NCBI GenBank assembly: GCA_023053685.1
Contig: JALIGW010000029.1
Location: 1,096,501-1,160,500 of the forward strand
Direction of reading: 5' to 3'
Source: Diadophis punctatus similis
Lineage: Eukaryota > Chordata > Lepidosauria > Squamata > Dipsadidae
DNA length: 64,000 nucleotides
The translations under genes were made by a program, and so were the position numbers. Of this stretch, positions 56,516 to 64,000 are shown piece after piece (the first letter of the stretch is position 1; every line of letters starts with the position of its first letter). The notes below the pieces were generated by a model that was not told the origin of the DNA, ran no database searches, and was given only the letters and a program-made list of their open reading frames with translations.

Positions 56516-59500
56516 GTCTCCCTCTGTCTCTCTCTCTGTCTCTCTGTCCCTCTGTCTCTCTATCTCTCTCGTCTCTCTCACACTCCCCCTCCCTCCCTCC
56601 CTCCCTCCCTCCTCCTCCTCCTCCTCCTCCTCCTCCTCCTCCACTTCCACTTCCTCTTCCTCTTCCTCTTCCTCTTCCTCTTCCTCTTCCTCTTCCTCTT
56701 CCTCTTCCTCTTCCTCTTCCTCTTCTTCTTCTTCTTCTTCTTCTTCTTCTTCTTCTTCTTCTTCTTCTTCTTCTTCTTCTTCTTCTTCTTCTTCTTGGAA
56801 GCAAATACGCTGCCCCTCAGCTTGTCTTTGTCTCATTCCCACAGAGAGGAGAGCACAAACGGTTGGCAGAGGGCTGAAGCCATCCGACTGGAGCAAGACA
56901 TCTTTACGGCCCTTGCTGGGCAGGGACGCCTCTTTGCCTACAAAACGGAAGGATTCTGGAGCCAGATCAAATCTGCTGGGTAAGGAAGAGGGAGGGGCTT
57001 TATTTGACACCCAAATAGGTTGCAGATTCATACAGGTCGTCCTCAACTTATAACCATTCATTTAGCAACCATTTGAAGTTACCATGGTCCTGAAAAAAAG
57101 TGACTTAACCCAGCCCCTACACTTATAACTATCACAGTATTCCTACACTTACACGATCGGAATTCAGGCGCTTGGCAACGGGCGTGTATTTACCATGGTT
57201 GCCGTGTTCTGGGGTCACGTATTTGCCATGTGTGACCTTCCCAACTGGCTTCCAGCAAGCTAAGCCAACGAGGGAAGCTGGATTTGCCCAACAACTGCAT
57301 GATTCAATTAACATTTGCAGTGAGTGATTTGCTTAAGAACTATGACCCAAAAAAAAAGTTGTAAAATTGGGTGCGACTTACTTAATGACTGCCTTGCCCA
57401 GCAATAGAAATTCTGGTCCTAATTATAGTTGCCAATCAAGGATGCCCTGTGCTCAGTGGCACATGAGGTGGACAGGCAGTGGTTGCAAATTGGAGTTGAG
57501 TGTATCTGTGAGCATGCCAAGGGTTGACTCGGCTGTCTTTGTACAACTTTGTTTTTTTTATAAAGCTTGGCTATTTCTTCCTTGAGCAATTATGCAGATA
57601 ATGCAAATGAGGGAGAGACTTCAGAAGGTGCCATGAAAAATATGTGTAAGAGAAACTGTTCACCTTGTTTTGAAGTAGCAAACAGGCAAGTAAGAGCAGA
57701 TGAGAGATTAAAAAAATCTTAGAATGCGCAGAACTGGACAAACTAACACTAGAACTAAATCAGAAAGAAAACTCAGAATTCTTTGAAATTTGGAACCTTT
57801 TTTATGATTGGCTAGAAAAGAGAAAAAAAAAAGAAATATAGAAATGTTTAGACTGATAGATAATTTACAATGTATAACTTACCAACCTATAGAACAATAG
57901 ATAAGTATAATTACTATAAATATATGTATGTATCTATTAATCTATAATTAATTTATAATTAGACAAAAATGAGAAGAGAAATGTTATATATATAGATAGA
58001 TACAGTCGTATAGAAATATATAAATAAAAGGACAAGGTGAAGACGTTTACCGTAAAAGTTTATATGTCGTGTTTAATGTATGTATGTCTTTTTTAATGTT
58101 TATATTTCAAATAAAAATTATTATTTTTTTAAAAAAAGAGAGACCGTGAGCCTTGCTGCTCATTTCCTTTCCTTGCCTTTTGTTTCATAGGCTGTAGAGC
58201 AGGGGCAGGTTGCTCACTTACCTTGCTACCGGTGCGCTGCGTGCGCATCACGTTTCGTGTGCGCGCTATGCACGTGCACCCCCTTGCGCGATTTTGCTTC
58301 TGCGCATGCGCGGAAACAATCACGCCAAAATCTCGCGAGGGGACGCGCGCGAGATTTCAGCGAGATTTCGCTTCCGCGTATGCACAGAAGTGAAAAATCA
58401 CTGAAACCGTACACGTGTGCGTGTCCCCTCGTGAGATTTCGGCACGATTTTGCTTCCGCGCATGCGCAGAAGCAAAAAATCGCCGAAAAATTCATGAAAA
58501 AAGATGGCGGCTCCTAGGCACCGGCAACCGACCGCACCGGGTCGGTAGCCTCTTGATGACATCACCAGCCCGCCGCTACCGGTGTGATAGAGTGGACCAC
58601 ACCGGTAGGAACCCACCACTGCTGTAGAGCCCTTGTAAATCTCTGTCCTGCTTCTTCTTTCTCTAAGACAAGTCTTCTCTAGAAAAAGAAGAGCATCCAA
58701 ATGAATTAAGATGTGTGCATCACTTTAACTGAAGCCTTGGTTTTGTAGGTTAGCATCTATCAGGTTTAGACCTGTGGCTTGTCAGACAGATGGCAGGACC
58801 ACAGCAAAAAAGAAAGAAAATCTGAATTTTTTGGGTGTGTAAATATGGATACTGTGCCCGGTAGAATGTCATCTTCTACTAATTCTGTGTGTGTTTGTGT
58901 GGGTTCCTGTTGAGAGCCATTTGATTTCTTGTTTTGTCTCCCAAGAGGCAGGTGATAAGAGGTTAAGTGTGGTGCTTGAGGGTTGGGAGCCAAACATAAT
59001 AACGCACATGTTCTCTTTGCCAGCTCTGCCATCTATGCCAATCGTCTCTATCTGAGCTGCTACAGCCAGTGTCATCCGGAGAGACTTGTCCAGAACCAAC
59101 CCGGTGGGCCCAGCATCCGAGGTATCTTCTCCTTCTACATTACATTGTAAGGCAAAAGCAGCAGTACATTTCATTGGCAGGAATAAGGCACATTCTTTGT
59201 GTTGTCAAGGGAAATATGCTGTCATCGCATCCAGCTCCATCAGTCCTGTAGATCAGTGCCCCCCAAACTTTTGGGCACCAAGGACCGGTTTCATGGAGAA
59301 AGATTTTTCCATGGACCAGAGGGGGTGTGGTTTTGTATGCTCCCTGCATCCCACGGATGGGGCTTCGCTTGTTTGTGTGGACCAGTTGCTGGCATGCCAC
59401 AGTCCAGTGCCAGTCCACAGACCAGGAATTGGGGGACCCTGGTGTAGATGTCTTGCTGGACAGACCATAATCTTAGGCTCCCAATTCTGTCCCAGGACTC

Positions 59501-60914
59501 CAAAATGGCTGGCATATTTTCTTCAGCTCCTGGGGGATCAGACAGGGTTTCATTTATTAATACTATATTGTTGTTGTCTGGATTATTTTGGATGAAATGT
59601 TTTTTCCCCATTAACATTTTTATTGAGTTATAAAGCAGTGGTTCCCAACCTTCCTAATGCCGCGACCTATGCCCCACCCCCCACGCCCCCACCGTGACCC
59701 ACCCCGCCACCACCATTTGGGTTCTTTTACCCTCTGCACATGCACAAAGTGTGCTGCGCATGCGCAGAGGGTAAAAGAACCCAAATGGCGGCGTCCGGGC
59801 GAAGTCTCCAGATCCGGGCGAGGTCTCCGCTTGCTTCGAGTGTTGCCTCTGGGAGCTTTTCGAGCCCTGTCGCAAAAGGCATGCGCGACTTTGGCAGGGC
59901 CGGGACAGGCGGCTGCCCGGAGAGAGCCACCCCCTTCACAGAGTCTCTTCCGTCTACCTGTAGTGTTCAGGGCGAAGGGTATGGCTCTCTCCGGGCAGCC
60001 GCCTGTCCCGGCCCTGCCAAAGTAGCGCACGCCTTTCGCAGGGGTGAAATGCTCCCGGTTCGTTCTTGCCTGTCGGTCGTCACAGAGCCGATGGAGCCGG
60101 TGGCGGTCGCGGCATGGGGCTTCCCCTGCCCGCTTCCCCCGCCCACCTGGATGCTGCCATTTGAGTTCTTTTGCCCTCTGTGCATGCAGAACACTTTGCG
60201 CATGCACAGAGGGTAAAAGAACCCAAATGGCGGCAGCGGGGTCTGTCGCGGTGGGGGTGCGGGTTGTGGGGCACGATATGGCCAGGCTTGTGGCAGTGGG
60301 GGGGGGAGCTGAGGATGCCAGGGTGACCCCTGGGAAATGGTCGTTCGACCCCCAAAGGGGTCCCGACCCCCAGGTTGGGAACCGCTGTTATAAAGTATTG
60401 TAAAATACAAAATACAAAGTAAATAGGAAAGCAATGGGGAGGGAAGGGGGAAGGAGAAGTGAGGAATGAGAAGAAAAAGAAGAAAAAGAAGCATTGACTT
60501 CCGACTCTGTTACAGTAAAATAAGGCATTGACATTAAATCACAGCTTTTTTGTTTTTTCATCATAATATGAACAAGCCATTTCTATAAAGATCTATCAGT
60601 CTAATCGGTAAAACCCAAAGTCAGAGTTTCATTCCTTTTCTACATCAAGCACGAAGTTCAGAAGCGGTCTCCATGTGGAAACAAAAGTACTTATGTTCTT
60701 TTCTTTAATCAAAGTGATCAGTTTTGCCATTTCAGCCATCAACTTCTGCAATGTTGAAATGTCTTTGAAGGTGTTTTCCCCTAAGTTGGGGGATTGTCTT
60801 GCTTTCCCCATATATTTGGTTCCATAATCTGGCAAGAACTTTCCTTGCTTTGCCACAAGTTTGATGAGTTTGAAGTAGTAATTTTAGCAGCTAAGCTCTG
60901 CGTGGGGAAAGGCA

Positions 60915-60960
<46 letters not shown>

Positions 60961-61741
60961 GGGGATCACAAGTAACTCAGTGCTAGAGCTGGAAGCCCAT
61001 ATTGTAAAGCAGGTGGCCTCCTCTAGCAAAACCTTCAGAAGAGTGGAAATGACTTGTAGCGGAGATAGGAGAACAGAAGTAATTGCTGCTTATTTTCCGT
61101 GCAGGGAATGTCTATATTCATCCAACGGCCTCTGTGGATGCCAGTGCTGTGGTAAGTCTGTGGGCTGGGTGACGCCTGCTGCTTCCCACAAAAGAATGAG
61201 GACCCAGTGCCACAATGTCTTGGTGGGAATGAGTAGGGCCAGAGCCGGGGCTATAGGGTAGGCCTGCCATCTCCCGTGTGCACAAATAGGTTATTTACAC
61301 CTCTGTATGCTTGCATGTGTACAAACAAACTAGTTTTTTTTCCACCTTGAATTTAATTGCAGTATGAAGGGAAGGATGATGTGAGGGGATTTGGGGGGGG
61401 GGGGGGTCCTGCGAGAATAACCTTGGCAGTAATGGACTGTGAGAATAACCTTGGCAGACAGGAGGAAGTGGAGTGTAGACAAAATCAGACCAAAGCTATC
61501 TCATCTCACAGAAGGAATAGGGGCAGGGAAAGCGCCTTCCCTGGTTCTCTGGAAAGTAAAGATCCATGATAACAATACTATTAGTATTCATGGTTTTGGT
61601 TTCTTGTCTGGATTACCTCAGAGGACTGACAGGGAGTATAATGGCTGGTCTTTCCTTTACCCTCCCTTTCTCCCTCCCAATAATAATAATAATAACAACA
61701 ACAACAACAACGACGACGACGACGACAACAACAACAACAAC

Positions 61742-61796
<55 letters not shown>

Positions 61797-62698
61797 TGAT
61801 GTAGGGTTTTAAAAATAGCAATAGTGGTAGCATTTATCCTTACTGTGTAAACCTGAGGTGTGAAACTCGATTTCATTGAAGGCCGCATCAGGGTTGTGTT
61901 TGACCTCGGGGGGGGGGGGGGCTAGTTAGGGGGGGGCATGGTCAGCTTGACATTTGTGTCGGGGGCGCCTGTGGTGGATCGAGTGCTCTGCCAGAAAAAG
62001 TGGGTTTTCGAGCTCCGTTTTCAGCTGCAACAGTCTCCTGCAACCCTCTGCCAATGAAAATGGAGCTCGGGAGGGCTGTGCACAGCCCTCCCAAGCTCCG
62101 TTTTCATTGGCAGAGGCACTGCGGGCCGGTCCTTCGCTGCTTCCAGCGGGCCTTGAGTTTGACACCCCTGATGTAAACCGTCTCATAGCACTTTACGGCG
62201 CACCCTGGGTGGTTTACAATTCAAGCATTATTTGCATATTACCCCCAACAATCTGGATCCTCATTCTACCGACCTAGATCAACCTTCAATTGGTCTGAAT
62301 TGAACTCCAGGCTGTGGGCAGAGTTTGCCCACAATACTGCATTTTAACTACTGCGCCATCAGGACGCCTTCTACCCAAGCACTGGTAGAGGGTTTAAAAG
62401 GGTGTGGGGAGAGATTATAAAGATTTCTTAAAAAGAGTTCCCCTCACCACCCTTGCATGTGTGGGGTAGGGCTGGGTTTTAGAGCCTGTTCCATCTGGCC
62501 CCCTGGTCTTTGCCCCTGAGGAGAAAAGAAAGCTGTGGGCTAAGGAGGGACTCTAATCTGTCAGGTCAGTGACACAGGGGTTTCTCCCTTGGCTTTCCCC
62601 TGTAGCTGGGTCCCAATGTCTCCATCGGGAAAGGAGTGACCATTGGTGCTGGAGTCCGAGTGCGTGAATCCATCATTCTGCATGGGGCCTCTCTCCAG
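51623..62698 (+). CDS. GMPPA: GMPPA, GDP-mannose pyrophosphorylase subunit alpha, partial (11 coding exons, 3' end outside window)
   Basis: Exons 51623-51662, 52643-52740, 52878-52981, 54959-55151, 55339-55398, 55608-55738, 55866-55880, 56845-56979, 59024-59121, 61105-61151 and 62606-62698 give 338 codons in frame. The start [20 protein letters not shown] is the nucleotidyltransferase signature loop in its alpha-subunit form. LNADVCS is the substrate-site strand, and [20 protein letters not shown] with [20 protein letters not shown] are hexapeptide repeats of the left-handed beta-helix. GMPPA pairs with catalytic GMPPB in the cytosol and mediates feedback control by GDP-mannose, the donor for N-glycans, O-mannose and GPI anchors (family knowledge). 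The final roughly 80 residues lie beyond position 64000. The ATG has A at -3, which is favourable. Confidence 0.96.
52023..52096. mobile_element. Single arm of the palindromic MITE family
   Basis: GCTGGCTGGAGAATTCTGGG through GCCAAGTTTGGGGACCCC matches the right arm of 25984-26119, in GMPPA intron 1. Confidence 0.6.
52120..52290 (+). mobile_element. LINE 3' tail fragment with (ATTCT)n microsatellite
   Basis: CCAATCACACTTGGCCAATAAAG runs into about 15 ATTCT units (52212-52290). Pentanucleotide AATAG/ATTCT tracts at LINE tails are typical of advanced snakes. Confidence 0.75.
52643..52740 (+). CDS. GMPPA: GMPPA coding exon 2
   Basis: A 98-bp exon between ctttttcag and gtaagg. It encodes [19 protein letters not shown] and MIQHHIEAC. 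The KPLFPVAG segment is the conserved PKPL motif of sugar-nucleotide pyrophosphorylases. Confidence 0.96.
52878..52981 (+). CDS. GMPPA: GMPPA coding exon 3
   Basis: A 104-bp exon between tctaacag and gtgggt. It encodes [20 protein letters not shown] and QQEFKIPI, ending two bases into an Arg codon. Confidence 0.95.
53034..53286 (-). mobile_element. Sauria-type tRNA SINE
   Basis: (TTTG)n then AGATTTATATACCGCCTCAC to GCGCCACCTTGGCT, complement of the standard element, in GMPPA intron 3. Confidence 0.88.
53350..54068 (+). mobile_element. LINE-1 3' end, 5' truncated
   Basis: Encodes the C-terminal zinc-knuckle region of L1 ORF2 ([20 protein letters not shown]), stop at about 53794, a 3' UTR and AATAAAG plus an A/T tail. 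The target duplication AAAAAAAGCCCTGTTGC is present before (53333-53349) and after (about 54070-54086) the insert, showing target-primed integration. Confidence 0.9.
54389..54884. mobile_element. hAT non-autonomous element (outer), GTGATGGCTAACC family
   Basis: CAGTGATGGCTAACCTTTTC to TAGGTTCGCCATCACTG, 8-bp duplication GTCTATAA at 54381-54388 and 54885-54892. It contains a second hAT element at 54481-54635. Confidence 0.92.
54481..54635. mobile_element. hAT non-autonomous element (nested), CAGTAGTGGGTTC family
   Basis: CAGTAGTGGGTTCTAAATCC to GAGCAACCTACCGCTG with the 8-bp duplication CCATGCAT at 54473-54480 and 54636-54643, inside another hAT element. Confidence 0.92.
54959..55151 (+). CDS. 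GMPPA: GMPPA coding exon 4
   Basis: A 193-bp exon between ttctatag and gtagga. It encodes [38 protein letters not shown] and FLMLGTT, including the substrate-binding LNADVCS strand. Confidence 0.95.
55339..55398 (+). CDS. GMPPA: GMPPA coding exon 5
   Basis: A 60-bp phase-0 exon between ttctgcag and gtatga, encoding [20 protein letters not shown] (20 codons). Confidence 0.94.
55608..55738 (+). CDS. GMPPA: GMPPA coding exon 6
   Basis: A 131-bp exon between tttccag and gtgagt. It encodes [20 protein letters not shown], with the sugar-binding VEKP and NCGIYLF motifs, and ends in RRNQQELL two bases into a Leu codon. Confidence 0.96.
55866..55880 (+). CDS. GMPPA: GMPPA candidate 15-bp microexon 7
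   Basis: Fifteen bases between ctcacgcag and a consensus gtaagt donor. With the flanking exons they encode YSYLG. Skipping it leaves the frame intact (L-EESTNGW), so it may be constitutive or alternative. Both splice sites are good and the length is a multiple of three. Confidence 0.65.
56111..56796. repeat. Long pyrimidine tract (TC)n(TCC)n(CTTCCT)n(TTC)n
   Basis: About 690 bp of almost pure C/T on the + strand, with successive motif zones, ending 48 bases before GMPPA exon 8. Long open frames on both strands are repeat artefacts. Confidence 0.97.
56845..56979 (+). CDS. GMPPA: GMPPA coding exon 8
   Basis: A 135-bp exon between tcccacag and gtaagg. It encodes [20 protein letters not shown] and [10 protein letters not shown]. 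Its acceptor lies just downstream of a roughly 690-bp pyrimidine tract. Confidence 0.95.
57033..57449. mobile_element. DNA transposon of the CAGGTAGTCCTCAACTTAC family
   Basis: CAGGTCGTCCTCAACTTATA at the left and CAATCAAGGATGCCCTG at the right, with GAATTCAGGCGCTTGGCAAC and GTGTGACCTTCCCAACTGGC inside. Confidence 0.65.
57690..58138 (+). mobile_element. LINE-1 3' end fragment
   Basis: Encodes a short stretch like the L1 ORF2 C-terminus ([30 protein letters not shown]), then 3' UTR and CAAATAAAAATTATTATTTT with an A tail. Confidence 0.7.
58200..58621 (-). mobile_element. hAT non-autonomous element, CAGTGGTGGGTTCC family, inverted
   Basis: CAGGGGCAGGTTGCTCACTT to GGTAGGAACCCACCACTG, 8-bp duplication CTGTAGAG at 58192-58199 and 58622-58629. 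The interior is similar to 30693-31116 in reverse. Confidence 0.92.
59024..59121 (+). CDS. GMPPA: GMPPA coding exon 9
   Basis: A 98-bp exon between tttgccag and gtatct. It encodes [27 protein letters not shown] and one base of the next Gly codon, linking the transferase domain to the beta-helix. Confidence 0.95.
59254..59441. mobile_element. hAT non-autonomous element, CAAACTTTTGGGCACC family
   Basis: CAGTGCCCCCCAAACTTTTG to ATTGGGGGACCCTG with flanks CTGTAGAT and GTGTAGAT (7 of 8 match). Confidence 0.82.
59585..60860 (-). mobile_element. LINE-1 3' part interrupted by a hAT element
   Basis: The minus strand encodes an L1 ORF2-like C-terminus ([20 protein letters not shown]). The + strand starts with a T-rich end (TTTTTTCCCCATTAACATTT) as expected for a reversed poly(A) tail region. 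The hAT element at 59636-60387 lies within it. Confidence 0.65.
59636..60387. mobile_element. SPIN-like hAT element with nested palindromes
   Basis: CAGTGGTTCCCAACCTTCCT and AATGCCGCGACC at the left, CAGGTTGGGAACCGCTG at the right, 8-bp duplication TTATAAAG at 59628-59635 and 60388-60395. The termini resemble SPIN (Space Invader) hAT elements. The interior contains two hairpins (CTTTTACCCTCTGC against GCAGAGGGTAAAAG) and a larger palindrome. Confidence 0.85.
60920..60958. repeat. (GT)n microsatellite
   Basis: About 19 GT units in GMPPA intron 9. Confidence 0.95.
61105..61151 (+). CDS. GMPPA: GMPPA coding exon 10
   Basis: A 47-bp exon between cgtgcag and gtaagt. It encodes [15 protein letters not shown], the first hexapeptide-repeat strands of the left-handed beta-helix. 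Confidence 0.95.
61680..61796. repeat. (AAT)n(AAC)n(GAC)n trinucleotide repeat
   Basis: AAT, AAC, GAC, AAC and AAT blocks in succession. Poly-Asn/Asp and poly-Ile/Thr frames across it are artefacts. Confidence 0.95.
61816..62366 (-). mobile_element. Diverged Sauria-type SINE split by a hAT element
   Basis: AGCAATAGTGGTAGCATTTA at the left and CCCCCAACAATCTGGATCCT through CTGCGCCATC at the right belong to one minus-strand SINE. The hAT element 61853-62170 separates them. Confidence 0.7.
61853..62170. mobile_element. hAT non-autonomous element, GTGTCAAACTC family
   Basis: CTGAGGTGTGAAACTCGATT to CCTTGAGTTTGACACCCCTG, flanks GTGTAAAC and ATGTAAAC (7 of 8 match). It contains an internal inverted pair GGAGCTCGGGAGGGCTGTGC / GCACAGCCCTCCCAAGCTCC. 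Confidence 0.85.
62606..62698 (+). CDS. GMPPA: GMPPA coding exon 11, last in window
   Basis: A 93-bp phase-0 exon between cctgtag and gtaagg. It encodes [20 protein letters not shown] and [11 protein letters not shown], further hexapeptide repeats. The remaining exons lie past the right edge. Confidence 0.96.
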
Positions 62699-64000
62699 GT
62701 AAGGTGTTTTCTGAAAATCCTGTAGGCCATAACCTAGTATTTGCACGACTTGCATTTTTAGGAGTATAAATATACAGTCATTTTGTATCTTTGTTGCTGG
62801 GCATCCCATAAATTTCCTGCAATTTAAATAATGGCATTTGTGGAAAATTAAATCCTTAACCCTCATTTATTTATTTAGCCTGTGGCAACCCCTCAGTCTA
62901 ATTCTTACTTTACTTATAGGCACGTCCTCACTAATTATACAAGGGTTGTCCCATTGATACTTAAAAAAATATTAGTGTGTTTTATTAGTGAGTGTTCTTC
63001 TGTGGCTCTTTAGATATTGGGTCACTTATGAAACACAATAAAATAGAAAGGCATATCTATTATTAAACCAAGCTCCTGTCTTCTTTGAAACGGTGCAATT
63101 TCATTTCTCCACTTTCATTTCCTCTGCAGGCATCCTGTTTAAGAAATGGGGGAAAGATAATCCATCATCTCCCACTTAGATGTTAGAGGTTTGAGTGAAA
63201 TGGTGGTGCGAGTGCTGGAGCATTCTGCTTTGAGGTGCTGCCTAGCTGCTCTCACCTTGAGGCATTGAGGGTGGCTCAACAAAAATGCCTCCTGAGCATT
63301 TTTCTCCCATCCATCTCTCAGTTCTGGTTTTAGTGTAGTTTTTGTAATCTTAATCTATGTGGTTTGTGTAATCTTAATCTATGATGTTTTAATTATTTTT
63401 CTTCTTGTTCGTTACTTATAAGCTGCCCAAAGTCACCTTTTAGGGGAGATGGGAGGCATAAAAATTTAATAAATAAGAGGCATAGCACCAGATTCTTGGT
63501 CACAGTTTTGCTCAGATTACTACATGCCTGATACTGCTCCTTTAAACATTCACTTGTTCAGCAATCGATGGCATTAGGTAAGGGTTACTTATGACAGCCT
63601 GATAGTGGCTGTTATCACAGCATTCCCACAGTTAAACATGATTGCGATCTGAGTACTGTTAACTGGCTCGCAGTTACAATGTCACATCATCCCACAGTCA
63701 CTTGTTTGCCATTTGGGTCCTTCACTGCTGGCATCTGACAAACAAAGTCAATGGGGAAGCTGGCGGGAAGTCACAAATGGTGATCACGTGACCCTGGGAT
63801 GTTGCAACTGCACAGGATTTGCCTAATAATGGCTTTTGGGACTGCCACGACTGCTTTCATAAGCTGGCATGGTCACATGACACTGCATCTCATGACTACC
63901 TCACTTAGTAATGCAGTTCCTGGTCCTAATTAATGTCGCTAAGCAAGGACTGTTTGTATTGGATGCAACTGTTGTCATTCCTAACCATAAGCAATGTTGC
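62699..64000 (+). other. GMPPA: GMPPA intron 11 (incomplete)
   Basis: No coding sequence was recognised after exon 11. A diverged copy of the CAGGTAGTCCTCAACTTAC transposon family fills about 63577-63955 (GTGATCACGTGACCCTGGGA and CGCTAAGCAAGGACTGT). Confidence 0.6.

Noticed and set aside
56018..57061. Long open frames (up to 347 codons) on both strands across the pyrimidine tract
   Set aside because: They consist of Ser/Leu/Phe or Glu/Arg runs made by TC, TCC and TTC repeats, open in several frames at once, and contain the true GMPPA exon 8 only by overlap.
61439..61804. Poly-Asn/Asp frame
   Set aside because: Translation of an AAT/AAC/GAC repeat.

Overview
This window is vertebrate nuclear DNA. 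It is almost certainly from a squamate reptile and probably from an advanced snake. The protein-coding content is the conserved vertebrate gene order SPEG - SPEGNB - GMPPA, all on the + strand. The introns and intergenic space are packed with squamate-type repeats: Sauria-type tRNA SINEs, CR1 and L1 LINEs, a CR1/L3-like LINE whose 3' tails run into ATAG/ATAA microsatellites, many small hAT elements with 8-bp target duplications, and a long GATA (Bkm-like) array. No prokaryotic, viral or plasmid features were seen. The species cannot be fixed from the sequence alone.

Layout. Positions 331-25188 hold the last 15 coding exons seen here of SPEG, a giant striated-muscle kinase of the myosin light chain kinase/titin/obscurin group. 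They cover the C-lobe of kinase domain 1, a long disordered linker in one 2.2-kb exon, an Ig domain, an FN3 domain, a Pro/Ser/Thr-rich linker and the complete kinase domain 2 with the stop codon. The exons join without frame breaks and give 1600 residues. The 5' part of SPEG lies left of the window. Positions 25189-39207 are a repeat-rich spacer ending in about 1.17 kb of GATA repeats. Positions 39208-47830 hold SPEGNB, a small IQ-motif plus two-Ig protein (four coding exons, 236 residues), with a TATA/CArG-like candidate promoter and a clear poly(A) signal. Positions 51240-62698 hold the GC-rich promoter and the first 11 coding exons of GMPPA, the regulatory subunit of GDP-mannose pyrophosphorylase (338 codons; the last roughly 80 codons lie beyond the right edge). 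SPEG and SPEGNB are expected to act in the sarcomere/triad of striated muscle. GMPPA is a housekeeping cytosolic glycosylation gene that is only a genomic neighbour.

The most unusual content is in the mobile DNA. (1) A 655-bp hAT-type element (21913-22567, target duplication CATTAAGG) in a SPEG kinase-2 intron carries what looks like the captured first exon of an ELL-associated factor (EAF1-like) gene: a GC-rich leader, the ATG, 34 codons and an intact GTGAGT splice donor. This is a Pack-type gene-capture element, and its donor phase matches the next SPEG exon. (2) A Penelope-like retroelement (17025-18756) has a GIY-YIG endonuclease frame and two inverted arms of equal 346-bp length, each with a hammerhead-ribozyme-like core. 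(3) Beside it, a tandem pair of tRNA-headed SINE-like units also carries a hammerhead-like core on the minus strand. (4) A 22-bp remnant made only of hAT termini (51018-51039) is flanked by perfect 8-bp duplications. At least 15 hAT insertions could be delimited by reading matching 8-bp flanks directly.
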